DNA of 64,000 nucleotides, taken from NCBI GenBank assembly GCA_900466475.1, contig UBMI01000009.1:612480-676479 (forward strand), in the 5' to 3' direction. Below the pieces are notes generated by a model. That model was not told where the DNA came from, did not search any database, and saw nothing but the letters and a program-made list of their open reading frames with translations. The translations under genes and the position numbers were made by a program. The stretch's first letter is position 1, and each line of letters begins with the position of its first letter. This stretch comes from Hyphomicrobiales bacterium (GTDB lineage Bacteria; Pseudomonadota; Alphaproteobacteria; Rhizobiales; Rhizobiaceae). This document shows, one piece after another, positions 26,099 through 34,647 of the stretch.

Positions 26099-27115
26099 AT
26101 GTCCAACAGATTGAAAACATCCGTATTTTCTGCCCTTCTTGGGCTTGGCGGCATGCTTGTCGCCAGTGCACCGGGCCATGCGCTCGACAAGGTCAGCTAT
26201 GGCACCAACTGGCTGGCACAGGCAGAGCATGGCGGCTTCTATCAGGCAGTCGCCGACGGAACCTATGCAAAATACGGCCTTGATGTCTCTATCGTGCAGG
26301 GCGGGCCGAACGCCGCCAACAACGCGCTGCTGATCTCCGGCAAGATCGACTTCTATATGGGCGGGCCGCAGGGCGAAATCTCCGCCGTCGAACAGGGTAT
26401 TCCGCTTGTCGACGTTGCCGCGATCTTTCAGAAGGACCCGCAGATCCTGATCGCTCATCCTGACGTCGGCATCGACAAGTTCGGGGATCTTGCGAAACTG
26501 AAGAGCCTGTTCCTCAGCAAGGATGGCTACCTCACCTATTTCGAGTGGATGAAGGCAAATTTTCCGGGGTTCAAGGACGAGCAGTACAAGCCCTACAACT
26601 TCAATCCAGGCCCGTTTCTTGCCGACAAGCAATCCGCCCAGCAGGGCTACCTGACCTCGGAGCCTTACGAGATCCAGAATCAGACCGGCTGGGAGCCGAA
26701 GGTCTTCCTGCTCGCCGACAACGGCTATTCGCCCTATTCGACGATGATCACCACGACCCAGCAGATGGTCGATACCAAGCCTGACGTCGTGCAGCGCTTC
26801 GTCGATGCCTCTATCGAGGGCTGGTACAGCTATCTCTACGGCGACAACAGCAAGGCTAATGCGCTGATCAAGAAGGACAATCCGGAAATGACGGATGGCC
26901 AGATCGCCTATTCGATCGCCAAGATGAAGGAATACGGCATCATCGAGTCCGGCGACGGCCTGGACAAGGGCATCGGCTGCATTACCGACGCTCACTACAA
27001 GAAGTTCTTCGACGAAATGGTAGCGATCAAGGTCTTCAAGCCTGAGACCGACTATACCAAAGCCTTTACGACGAAATTCGTCTGCAAGAACGTCGGCGCA
27101 TCGCTGAAGAAATAA
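26099..27115 (+). CDS. ABC transporter substrate-binding protein (NitT/TauT/ThiY type)
   Basis: Periplasmic binding protein of 338 residues. It has a signal peptide (KTSVFSALLGLGGMLVASAPGHA) and then the NMT1/ThiY-like binding-protein fold: VSYGTNWLAQAEHGGFYQAVADGTYAKYGLDVSIVQGG, LLISGKIDFYMGG, then the second lobe with PVFF-type hinge segments. The WLAQAEHGGFYQA pattern resembles ThiY/SsuA-type proteins that bind pyrimidine or sulfonate-like compounds. It heads a plus-strand operon encoding ATPase, permease and three enzymes, and faces the LysR gene. Start at the ATG after a purine-rich GGGGAACGCCGCC leader. Confidence 0.9.
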   Translation: MSNRLKTSVFSALLGLGGMLVASAPGHALDKVSYGTNWLAQAEHGGFYQAVADGTYAKYGLDVSIVQGGPNAANNALLISGKIDFYMGGPQGEISAVEQGIPLVDVAAIFQKDPQILIAHPDVGIDKFGDLAKLKSLFLSKDGYLTYFEWMKANFPGFKDEQYKPYNFNPGPFLADKQSAQQGYLTSEPYEIQNQTGWEPKVFLLADNGYSPYSTMITTTQQMVDTKPDVVQRFVDASIEGWYSYLYGDNSKANALIKKDNPEMTDGQIAYSIAKMKEYGIIESGDGLDKGIGCITDAHYKKFFDEMVAIKVFKPETDYTKAFTTKFVCKNVGASLKK

Positions 27116-27183
27116 GCCTTCCCAAGGCGGGCCTGTCGCCACCCGGCGGCGGGCCGCTTCCCCTTCGATAAAAGAGCGAGAGA

Positions 27184-28008
27184 ATGTCCCTAGCGGAAAC
27201 CAAGGCGGCGCCTTCGAAGGAGACTCGCAAGCGGCCGCTGGTCGTCATGCAGTCGGTCTCGAAGGTCTTTTCCAGCGGCACGATCGCGCTTTCGGGCATG
27301 TCGCTGACGGTCGAGAGCGGTGAATTCATCAGCCTTCTCGGCCCTTCCGGCTGCGGTAAATCCACGGCACTACGCATCATCGCCGGTCTCGGCGACGCCA
27401 CGTCGGGCAAGATCGACTGGCCAAGTTCGCGCATCAATTCGCAGGGCCTGCCGGAGGGCGATATCGGTTTCGTCTTCCAGGAACCGACGCTGATGCCGTG
27501 GAAGACCGTGTTCGGCAATGTCTACCTGCCGCTGAAACTGCGCGGCGTTTCCAAGGCGCAGGCCAGGGATCGGATCACGGAGGTCCTTGCGACCGTCGGC
27601 CTGCAGGATTTCGCCGATGCCTATCCGCGGGAACTCTCCGGCGGCATGAAGATGCGTGTGTCGATTGCCCGCGCGCTAGTGACCAAACCAAAACTGCTGC
27701 TGATGGATGAGCCCTTTGCAGCGCTCGACGAAATCACGCGCCAGAAACTCAATGACGACGTTCTGCGGCTGTGGAAAGCGACGGGCATCACCGTGATCTT
27801 CGTGACGCACTCCGTCTTCGAGTCTGCCTATCTTTCCAACCGCATCGTGGTGATGAAGGCGCGGCCGGGCCGCGTCCATGCGGATTTTCCGCTGACAACA
27901 AGCCTTGAGCGGGATTCGCATTACCGGACCTCGGAAGAATACCGTCGGGCCTGCGAGACGGCATCGCGTTCGCTGATCGAGGCAATAGGCGGGACGGAGG
28001 AACATTGA
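27184..28008 (+). CDS. ABC transporter ATP-binding protein
   Basis: A 274-residue NitT/TauT-type ATPase subunit. Motifs: Walker A GPSGCGKST (about 53-61), Q-loop in VFQEPTLMPW, signature LSGGMKMRV (about 151), Walker B LLLMDEPFAALDE, and the H-loop His in VIFVTHSVFES. It energises uptake through the permease encoded directly after it, whose ATG overlaps this stop codon (TGATG). Start at the ATG after AAAAGAGCGAGAGA. Confidence 0.95.
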   Translation: MSLAETKAAPSKETRKRPLVVMQSVSKVFSSGTIALSGMSLTVESGEFISLLGPSGCGKSTALRIIAGLGDATSGKIDWPSSRINSQGLPEGDIGFVFQEPTLMPWKTVFGNVYLPLKLRGVSKAQARDRITEVLATVGLQDFADAYPRELSGGMKMRVSIARALVTKPKLLLMDEPFAALDEITRQKLNDDVLRLWKATGITVIFVTHSVFESAYLSNRIVVMKARPGRVHADFPLTTSLERDSHYRTSEEYRRACETASRSLIEAIGGTEEH

Positions 28009-28862
28009 TGAGCGTCGAGGGCATCGAAACAAGCGCGACCGCGCCCCTGTCCGTTCCCAATCCGATCAACGCAAAGAGGCGCGATCTGGCGCTTCGCATC
28101 GCTGTGCCTTTTCTCGTGATCGGCGTGCTGATCGTTATCTGGGAGTTCTACGTCGTGCTCTCGGGTGTTCCGCCCTATATCCTGCCCGGCCCTGGCGCTG
28201 TGGCAGCGGCCTTCATCCATGACTGGGGCACACTTGCCCCTGCCCTCTGGGTCACCACGCAGATCACCTTGATATCGCTTGTCCTGGCACTGATCGGGGG
28301 GGTGGGATTTGCGATCTTCCTGGTCCAATCGCGCTGGATCGAAATCGCTTTCTATCCGCTCGCCGTCATCCTGCAGGTCACGCCGATCGTGGCGATCTCA
28401 CCGCTGATCCTGATCTACGCACCGTCGACGCAGGTGGCGCTCCTGATCTGCGCCTTCCTCGTCGCCTTTTTCCCGATCCTGTCCAACATGGTCCAGGGCC
28501 TGAAGAGCGTCGATCATAATCTCATCAACCTCTTCGAACTCTACGGCGCCTCGCGCTGGCAGACGCTGATCTACCTGAAGATCCCGGCAGCCCAGCCCTA
28601 TTTCATGACCGGGCTTCGCATCGGCGGCGGCCTAGCGCTGATTGCCGCCGTGGTTGCCGAATTCGCCGCAGGTTCGGCGGGTGCCGGTTCCGGCCTCGCC
28701 TTCCGTCTGCTGGAATCGCAATATCGCATGAACATTCCCCGCCTTTTTGCCGCGCTCTTCATGCTGTCCATGCTCGGCGTCGCGATCTTCACCATTACCT
28801 CCTTCATTTCATGGCTCAGTCTGCATCGCTGGCATGAGAGCAGCCTGAAGCGGGAAAATTGA
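28008..28862 (+). CDS. ABC transporter permease
   Basis: A 284-residue integral membrane protein with about six hydrophobic spans: an N-terminal helix (LALRIAVPFLVIGVLIVIWEFYVVL) and the BPD_transp_1 domain with the EAA-type loop in the cytoplasmic segment (LFELYGASRWQTLIYLKIPAAQPYFMTGLRIG), which docks with the ATPase. The start ATG overlaps the ATPase stop codon and its own stop overlaps the next start (TGATG at both ends), indicating tight translational coupling. The partner binding protein suggests import of a small polar organic or heterocyclic molecule. Confidence 0.93.
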   Translation: MSVEGIETSATAPLSVPNPINAKRRDLALRIAVPFLVIGVLIVIWEFYVVLSGVPPYILPGPGAVAAAFIHDWGTLAPALWVTTQITLISLVLALIGGVGFAIFLVQSRWIEIAFYPLAVILQVTPIVAISPLILIYAPSTQVALLICAFLVAFFPILSNMVQGLKSVDHNLINLFELYGASRWQTLIYLKIPAAQPYFMTGLRIGGGLALIAAVVAEFAAGSAGAGSGLAFRLLESQYRMNIPRLFAALFMLSMLGVAIFTITSFISWLSLHRWHESSLKREN

Positions 28863-30175
28863 TGACCTATTCCTTCATGTCCCCCCCGAATGCGGGCCGT
28901 TTCGTGCTCGCCAACGCAACGCTTCCGGCTGTCGCCATCAGCGGCTTTGCTGCCGTCGCCAATGAAGGCCTCGTCAAGGCGGATATCGTGATCGCCGACG
29001 GTCTCATCTCGGCAATCCTGCCTCCCGGAACAGCGCCGGCCGAATTCGCCAAGTCCGACATGCGGGAAGGCATGGTGTGGCCTTGCTTTGCAGATATCCA
29101 TACGCATCTGGACAAGGGCCATATCTGGCCGCGCAAGCCCAATCCCGACGGAACCTTCATGGGTGCGCTGGAGGCGGTCGGCCGGGACCGCGAGGCGAAC
29201 TGGTCGGCGGCGGATGTGCGCAAGCGCATGGAATTTTCGCTGCGTTCAGCCTATGCGCACGGCACTGGGCTTATCCGCACGCATCTGGATTCGCTGGCAC
29301 CCCAGCACCGTATCTCCTTCGAGGTCTTTGCCGAGATCCGGGAGGAATGGAAAGACAAGATTGCCTTGCAGGCGGTCGCTCTCTTCCCGCTGGACAACAT
29401 GGTCGACGAGGCATTTTTCGCTGATCTCGTTGCTGTCGTAAAGGACAAGGGTGGACTGCTTGGCGGTGTCACCAAGATGGGACCAGCGCTCGACTGGCAG
29501 CTCGATACGCTTTTGCGCGCGGCGGCGGAGAACGGCCTCGATGTTGATCTGCATGTCGACGAGACCGACGACCCTGGCGCAGAAACATTGAAGGCGATCG
29601 CCGAAGCCGTTCTGCGCAACCGGTTCGAAGGCAAGGTGACGGCGGGCCATTGCTGCTCGCTGGCGCGGCACGACGACGATATCGCGCAACGGACGGTCGA
29701 ACTGGTTCAAAAGGCCGGAGTTTCGGTCATCTCGCTGCCGATGTGCAACATGTACCTGCAGGATCGCTATCCCGGCCGCACACCGCGCTGGCGCGGTGTC
29801 ACTCTGTTCAAGGAACTGGCGACTGCCGGTGTCGAGACGGCCGTCTCCTCCGACAATACCCGCGACCCCTTTTACGCCTATGGCGATCTCGATCCGGTCG
29901 AAGTGTTTCGTGAGGCAGTGCGCATCCTGCATCTCGATCATCCGCTCGACACCGCGGCACGCATCGTCACGACGTCACCTTCCAAGATTGCCGGCAGGCC
30001 GCAGATGAGCCGCATTGCCGTCGGCAGCCCCGCCGATCTCGTGCTCTTCAGCGCCAGGCGCTGGAGCGAATTCCTTTCCCGTCCGCAGTCTGACCGCGTC
30101 GTGCTTCGTCGCGGCAAGGTGATCGACCGCAGCCTGCCGGATTACCGTGAACTCGATAGCGTCGTTGGAGCCTGA
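28862..30175 (+). CDS. Amidohydrolase, cytosine-deaminase-like
   Basis: A 437-residue metal-dependent amidohydrolase of the cytosine deaminase subfamily. The expected motif order is seen: HTHLDKGH (residues 80-87, metal-binding His pair), HVDETDDP (catalytic Glu and neighbouring Asp), HCCSLA (metal His), and SSDNTRDPFYAYG (catalytic Asp of the SDD/SDN motif). N-terminal and C-terminal strands form the usual composite beta-sandwich (ADIVIADGLISAILPP, RIAVGSPADLVLFSA). Such enzymes deaminate cytosine, creatinine, isoguanine or similar rings. Its start overlaps the permease stop, so it is part of the import operon and probably acts on the imported compound. Confidence 0.88.
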   Translation: MTYSFMSPPNAGRFVLANATLPAVAISGFAAVANEGLVKADIVIADGLISAILPPGTAPAEFAKSDMREGMVWPCFADIHTHLDKGHIWPRKPNPDGTFMGALEAVGRDREANWSAADVRKRMEFSLRSAYAHGTGLIRTHLDSLAPQHRISFEVFAEIREEWKDKIALQAVALFPLDNMVDEAFFADLVAVVKDKGGLLGGVTKMGPALDWQLDTLLRAAAENGLDVDLHVDETDDPGAETLKAIAEAVLRNRFEGKVTAGHCCSLARHDDDIAQRTVELVQKAGVSVISLPMCNMYLQDRYPGRTPRWRGVTLFKELATAGVETAVSSDNTRDPFYAYGDLDPVEVFREAVRILHLDHPLDTAARIVTTSPSKIAGRPQMSRIAVGSPADLVLFSARRWSEFLSRPQSDRVVLRRGKVIDRSLPDYRELDSVVGA

Positions 30176-30176
30176 C

Positions 30177-31586
30177 ATGGCCGATTATCAGAAGATCAAA
30201 AAAGAACTCGAAGGTATCGCGATCGAGGACAATCCGGCGCTCGTTCGCCAGAAGAGCCGCGACTTCTACTGGTATTCGCCAATCCTGAAGGCGCAGCTCG
30301 ATAATGTGACGGCCGATATCGTCGTCACGCCGAAAAACGAGGCCGAAGTCATCCAGACGCTAAAGGTCGCCTTCGCCCATGGCGTGCCCGTCACCCCGCG
30401 CGGCGCCGGCACGGGCAATTACGGTCAGGCCATGCCGCTCTCAGGCGGTATCGTGCTCAACCTCGCCGCCATGGACAAGATCAAGGAAATCCATCCGGGT
30501 CGCGTCATCTGCGAACCCGGCATCGTGATCGCCCAGCTCGACAAGCAGACCAAGGCGCATTCCGGCCAGGAGTTGCGCTTCCATCCCTCGACCGCCCAAA
30601 CGGCAACGGTCGGCGGCTTCATTGCCGGCGGTTCCGGCGGCGTCGGCTCGATCACCTGGGGCGGGTTGCGTGATCTCGGCAATATCCTGCGCCTGCGGGT
30701 CGTGACCATGGAAGCGGAGCCGCGCGTGCTCGATCTCACCGGCTGGGACTTGCAGAAGGTCAGCCATGCCTACGGCACCAACGGCATCATCACGGAAATC
30801 GAGATGCCGCTCGCACCCGCCTATGACTGGGTGGATGTGCTGGTCGGCTACGATGACTTCATGGATGCAGTGCGCTTCTCCGATGCGCTGGCGAAATGCA
30901 ACGGTATTCTCGTCAAGGAAATCGCGCCGATCGCGGCCCCTATCCCGCATGACTATTTCACCCGCCACAAGCCCTATATCCGCCAGGGTCAGTCGATCGT
31001 CGTGCTGATGATCGCGCCGCATTCCATGGATGCTTTCCTGGCCTTCACGGCAGCGCAGAAGGGCGAAATCATGTTCCGCTCCGACAAGGTCGAGAGCATG
31101 CGTGGCATTCCGCACGCCTATGAGCTAGCCTGGAACCATACGACGCTGCGTGCGCTCAAGGTCGATCCCACCTTCACCTATCTGCAGGTGCAGTATCCGG
31201 GACCGGATCATGTGGCCAAGGTGAAAAAGATGGTGGAGATCTTCGGCGATGAGGTGCCGGGTCATCTCGAATTCATCAAGTTCGATGGGCAGATCCAGTG
31301 CTCGGGCCTGCCGCTGGTACGCTATACGACAGAGGAGCGGCTGGAAGAGATCATCAAGATCCATCAGGATCATGGCTGCCCGATCTTCAACCCGCACCGC
31401 TATACGCTCGAAGAGGGCGGCATGAAGCGCACCGACAAGGTGCAGCTCGCCTTCAAGCATGAGACCGATCCGAAGGGGCTGCTCAATCCTGGCAAGATGA
31501 TCGCCTGGGAGAACCCCAATTTCGATTTCGATGCCGGCAAGAACTACCTTTTCCCGGGCCTTGCCGCCGTCATGGAGGCTTCATGA
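30177..31586 (+). CDS. FAD-linked oxidase (VAO/GlcD-type)
   Basis: A 469-residue flavoprotein with the PCMH/FAD_binding_4 fold (about residues 45-225: DIVVTPKNEAEVIQTLKVAF, VTPRGAGTGNYGQAMPLSGG, then GGFIAGGSGGVGSITWGG) and a C-terminal substrate domain. Relatives oxidise glycolate, D-lactate, sulfoacetate precursors or amines with FAD and pass electrons to quinone or O2. I cannot assign the substrate. The ATG at 30177 is used because the upstream in-frame start lies inside the amidohydrolase. It is directly followed by a flavodoxin-fold reductase gene whose ATG overlaps its end. Confidence 0.88.
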   Translation: MADYQKIKKELEGIAIEDNPALVRQKSRDFYWYSPILKAQLDNVTADIVVTPKNEAEVIQTLKVAFAHGVPVTPRGAGTGNYGQAMPLSGGIVLNLAAMDKIKEIHPGRVICEPGIVIAQLDKQTKAHSGQELRFHPSTAQTATVGGFIAGGSGGVGSITWGGLRDLGNILRLRVVTMEAEPRVLDLTGWDLQKVSHAYGTNGIITEIEMPLAPAYDWVDVLVGYDDFMDAVRFSDALAKCNGILVKEIAPIAAPIPHDYFTRHKPYIRQGQSIVVLMIAPHSMDAFLAFTAAQKGEIMFRSDKVESMRGIPHAYELAWNHTTLRALKVDPTFTYLQVQYPGPDHVAKVKKMVEIFGDEVPGHLEFIKFDGQIQCSGLPLVRYTTEERLEEIIKIHQDHGCPIFNPHRYTLEEGGMKRTDKVQLAFKHETDPKGLLNPGKMIAWENPNFDFDAGKNYLFPGLAAVMEAS

Positions 31587-32164
31587 GGGTTCTTGTCCTC
31601 CACTCGCACCCGGTCGAGGAAAGCTACGGCAAGGCGCTCTACAGACAGAGCCTGGAGAGCCTCGCCAAGGCCGGGCACGATGTGGATGCCTGCGATCTCT
31701 ATGCGGAGAATTTCGATCCCGTCCTCTCGCAACATGATCGGCTCGTCTACCACGACTATCCCGACAATATTTCGCTGGTGAAACCCTATGTCGACAGGCT
31801 GAAGCAGGCCGAGGCGCTGGTCATCTGCACACCGGTCTGGAATTTCGGCTTCCCGGCGATCCTGAAAGGTTATTTCGACCGGGTCTGGCTTCCCGGCGTT
31901 TCCTTCGCGCTCGTGAACGGCAAGGTCGAATCCCGCCTGCGGCATATCAAGAAGCTTGGGGCGGTGCTGACCTATGGCGCGACACCTTTCCGCGCCTTCG
32001 TTGCCGGCAATCCGCCAAAGAAGATCGTGAAGCGTGTCTTGCGGGCGCAGATCGACCCGTTCAAGCCGGTTACCTTTCTCGCCCATTACGACATGAACAA
32101 CTGCACCCCGGAGACACGGGCAGCGTTCCTGGCGAAAGTGAAGGACGCGATGGAGCGATTTTAG
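31583..32164 (+). CDS. Flavodoxin-fold NAD(P)H oxidoreductase
   Basis: A 193-residue protein of the NAD(P)H:quinone reductase/modulator of drug activity group. It starts MRVLVLHSHPVEESYGKALY, the FMN phosphate-binding loop region (HSHPVEESYGK), and has TPVWNFGFPAILKGYFDRVW, the second flavin-binding segment, and TYGATPFRAF. The start overlaps the FAD-oxidase stop by four bases. In this operon it may recycle the flavin oxidase's electron acceptor or reduce a ring intermediate; that role is an inference. Confidence 0.87.
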   Translation: MRVLVLHSHPVEESYGKALYRQSLESLAKAGHDVDACDLYAENFDPVLSQHDRLVYHDYPDNISLVKPYVDRLKQAEALVICTPVWNFGFPAILKGYFDRVWLPGVSFALVNGKVESRLRHIKKLGAVLTYGATPFRAFVAGNPPKKIVKRVLRAQIDPFKPVTFLAHYDMNNCTPETRAAFLAKVKDAMERF

Positions 32165-32204
32165 GGGCGGCTTGCATCGGTACACCTAACCGGGCGCACC
32201 CCGC

Positions 32205-32324
32205 ATGGTGGTCGATCTCTTCGGCGCCGATATCGGCCAGCATGCGCGCACCGCCATGGGCGCTGCTGCCGCGCCGGTGCGCTGCCCCGTCGTAATCGCC
32301 GCGGAGCTTGCGATCAAATCCTAG
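32205..32324 (+). pseudogene. Truncated RidA-family C-terminal remnant
   Basis: A 39-codon frame reading VVDLFGADIGQHARTAMG followed by a short tail with CPVVIAAEL. This is the C-terminal end of RidA/YjgF proteins, which usually finish DIGxHARxAxGxAxLP. An in-frame TAA lies upstream of its ATG, so the first two thirds of the gene are gone. It overlaps by a few bases the stop of the intact RidA gene on the other strand. Confidence 0.65.
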
Positions 32325-32710
32325 AAAACCTTCGCCGCCGTTACTTCCACTTCCACCAGAAATTCCGGCCGGGTAAAGCCGTTGATGATAATGAGCGTCG
32401 AAACGGGTTTCGGATCGAGCGTGAAGCGGTCGCGCACCGCCATATAGGCCGGGAAGTCTTCCCGCTTCGTCACGAAGCCGGAAATGCGGATGACATCAGC
32501 AAAGCTCATCTCGGCCTCGGCGAGGATCGCCTTGATCGCTTCGAAGCAGAGCTCGGCCTGGGCCGTCACATCCTCAGGAATCTTTTCATCGAGGCCGATG
32601 CCGAGCTGACCTGACGTGACCAGCAAGGATGCGCCCGGCGGTATGAGCAGACCGTGATTGTAATTTCCGAAGGGACGGCGGACGGATGGCGGGTTGAAAA
32701 TCTTCTTCAT
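32321..32710 (-). CDS. RidA/YjgF family protein
   Basis: A 129-residue Rid-family protein. The family hydrolyses reactive enamine/imine intermediates to keto-acids or catalyses related tautomer steps; RutC-type members act in pyrimidine breakdown. Features: YNHGLLIPPGASLLVTSGQLG, the AELCFEAIKAILAEAEMSFADVIRI segment, FTLDPKPVSTLIIING and EFLVEVEVTAAKVF. The catalytic Arg expected near residue 105 of RidA proper (as in xxRxxV) is represented here by PKPVSTL, which suggests a non-archetypal Rid subfamily. It lies at the end of the import and degradation cluster on the opposite strand, next to a truncated Rid copy. Confidence 0.8.
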   Translation of the reverse strand: MKKIFNPPSVRRPFGNYNHGLLIPPGASLLVTSGQLGIGLDEKIPEDVTAQAELCFEAIKAILAEAEMSFADVIRISGFVTKREDFPAYMAVRDRFTLDPKPVSTLIIINGFTRPEFLVEVEVTAAKVF

Positions 32711-32785
32711 GAAAAGACCTCGCTATAGACAGAGATTTATAGCGAGGTTTTCCGCCGTATTCCAAGCACTTGCTTGCGATAGATC

Positions 32786-33349
32786 TCAGAAATCGAGGGA
32801 TTGCTGGGCAGGAGGCGGTGGACCGACATGCAAGCCTTCGAGCTCCAGCATGCGAAGCTTGGACGTCGAACCGCCAGGCGCCGAAAAGCCACCGATCTTT
32901 CCGCCTGCCGCCAGCACCCGATGGCAGGGAATGATGAGCGCGACAGGATTCTTTGCCATCGCCTGGCCGACGTCGCGCGCTGCCTCCGGCCCCACCCCAA
33001 GCTCCTTCGCCAGGGTGCCGTAGGTCGTCGTGCGACCCCAGCCGATACGGCGCGCGGCAGCATAGACATCGCGGAAGAATGCGTCCTGGCCGTCAAGGTC
33101 AACGGCGACAGTGGAGAAGTCGATTTCTTCGCCTTCGAAGTAACGCTTTGCCGCAGCAACAGCGTCCAAAATCTGCGGCGTGGGTTTGCCCGGTTCGGCA
33201 GCCGGCAGACGGCGCAGCAACAATCGTTCTGTCGAATCGGCGCTTTTCGTGGGCAGCTGGAACCGCGTCACGCCGGTATCGCTCCAGGCGATGCCGCAAA
33301 AGCCGCCTACGGTTTCAAAGATCAGGTATTGATGCACTTTCTGAGCCAT
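32786..33349 (-). CDS. ogt: Methylated-DNA-protein-cysteine methyltransferase
   Basis: Direct DNA repair protein of 187 residues that transfers the O6-methyl group from guanine to its own cysteine. The active-site motif IPCHRVLAAGGKIGGFSAPGG contains Cys in PCHRV; the preceding helix-turn-helix region is WGRTTTYGTLAKELGVGPEAARDVGQAM. Ends with the Rhizobium-type tail. The start at MAQKVHQYLIFETVGG has a normal length for the Ogt class (N-terminal RNase-H-like domain present). It is flanked by RidA and an RBBP9-type hydrolase, all on the minus strand. Confidence 0.92.
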   Translation of the reverse strand: MAQKVHQYLIFETVGGFCGIAWSDTGVTRFQLPTKSADSTERLLLRRLPAAEPGKPTPQILDAVAAAKRYFEGEEIDFSTVAVDLDGQDAFFRDVYAAARRIGWGRTTTYGTLAKELGVGPEAARDVGQAMAKNPVALIIPCHRVLAAGGKIGGFSAPGGSTSKLRMLELEGLHVGPPPPAQQSLDF

Positions 33350-33437
33350 GGTGAAGCCCTCACATTCCGTCAGGTATCAGAATCGTATCGCGAGGGTGCA
33401 AGTTCAACCCGTTTCTTGCGCGTATCCCGATAAAATG

Positions 33438-34025
33438 TCAGGCCGATGCCGCGGTCGTGGCATGTGGGGATATCTGTGGTCTCTTTGCCTTCGCCTTGCC
33501 TTTCACCACATCAAACAACGCATAGCCGCCGGTCCAGCGTCCAAAACCGCTGGCGATATTGATATGGCCTGCAAGCCCGATATTGCGAACTTCGGTTTTC
33601 CAGAGGCGGGTGTAGAAGCTCAGACGGTCGAGCGACATGTATTTATCGTCGAGACTGCCGACGGTGAGGCTCGGAAAGGGAAGCGGGGTAGTCGGCATGG
33701 GGCCGAAAGTGAGCGACCCGGGATGCAGCCTTTCCGTGGCCCGCAAATCGCAGGGGGCAACCAGAAGCGCTCCCTTGATCCTGCGTGCCACTGGCCGGTC
33801 GGCGAGCCTCGCCGTCAGGATGCAGCCGAGGCTATGGGCAATGATATAGGCCTCTCCAGCTTCCAGCAGTGCCTGTTCCAGGCGCTCCATCCAGCGGTCC
33901 AGACGAGCATGATTCCAGTCGTCCTGGCGGACCAGCCGGCTCTGCGGCACATCATCAAGCCAAAAGTGCTGCCAATGCCCCTCGTCGGAACCGAACAGAC
34001 CCGGCACGATCAGGATTTTCGTCAT
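33438..34025 (-). CDS. RBBP9/YdeN-family alpha/beta hydrolase
   Basis: A 195-residue serine hydrolase of the RBBP9/YdeN group, of unknown substrate. It begins MTKILIVPGLFGSDEGHWQHFW (oxyanion/first strand region), carries the nucleophile-elbow motif AHSLGC with the catalytic Ser (about residue 73), and the expected Asp and His near the C-terminus (LDDKYMS, GHINIASGFGRW). The ATG at 34025 follows CAGGAGACAGCA; upstream in-frame sequence is not conserved. The gene stands alone between ogt and a small exported protein gene. Confidence 0.87.
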   Translation of the reverse strand: MTKILIVPGLFGSDEGHWQHFWLDDVPQSRLVRQDDWNHARLDRWMERLEQALLEAGEAYIIAHSLGCILTARLADRPVARRIKGALLVAPCDLRATERLHPGSLTFGPMPTTPLPFPSLTVGSLDDKYMSLDRLSFYTRLWKTEVRNIGLAGHINIASGFGRWTGGYALFDVVKGKAKAKRPQISPHATTAASA

Positions 34026-34152
34026 TGCTGTCTCCTGGCGCAGGCGCAGCAGACTGCTGCAACGCATCTCCGCCAGAATTATCCATAAATTTTATGGACT
34101 AAAGAAATGAAGCTCCAAAACCCGGAAGAAAGCTGGAAAATCCATCGCCGAA

Positions 34153-34449
34153 TCAGAAATTGCTGCTCGACGAAAAAGTCGCCAGGTCGCAGGATATTCT
34201 GAGGCCGATGGCATCGTGGCAGCCTGTGCTCTCGCCCGCAGCCATTTCTCGCCCGGCAAAAAGCTGAATGCTTTCGACGCGGACGGGGCCGGCAGACCAG
34301 AGCAACGGGCGGTTGACGTCGATGGCGGCAACCCGCTGCTCGGTGGCCTTTACGACGGTGGAAGCGAGCGCCATGCCGCCCACGGTCAAGGCGAGAGCAA
34401 GTACCATCTGAAGGCAGAGATCGCCTGCCTCGCGCAGTGAAATGAACAT
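34153..34449 (-). CDS. Hypothetical exported/membrane protein
   Basis: A 98-residue protein of unknown function. It has a hydrophobic N-terminal segment (LCLQMVLALALTVGGMALASTVV) that could be a signal anchor or signal peptide and a soluble, serine- and asparagine-rich tail with two cysteines (GESTGCHDAIGLRISCDLA). The ATG at 34449 is chosen because it starts the hydrophobic segment after GAGGCCGCC; an earlier in-frame start would add 34 residues. It is divergent from the next exported protein gene. No family recognised. Confidence 0.55.
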   Translation of the reverse strand: MFISLREAGDLCLQMVLALALTVGGMALASTVVKATEQRVAAIDVNRPLLWSAGPVRVESIQLFAGREMAAGESTGCHDAIGLRISCDLATFSSSSNF

Positions 34450-34647
34450 GGCGGCCTCATGCCGTAAACGGGGATTCACTGCGCAGGTAAGGCAAGGAAG
34501 GGCGGAGGCAAAGCGGCTTTCGCGGTTAAGGTTTACGCGTAACCATCGCAATCACTTCAACCGCGCCGCTTAAATTTCGGAACAAGCAATCGCCTCGCGG
34601 GTTAGGCACATGTCACCAAAGATGAAAATCGAAGGAGGATAGCTCCC

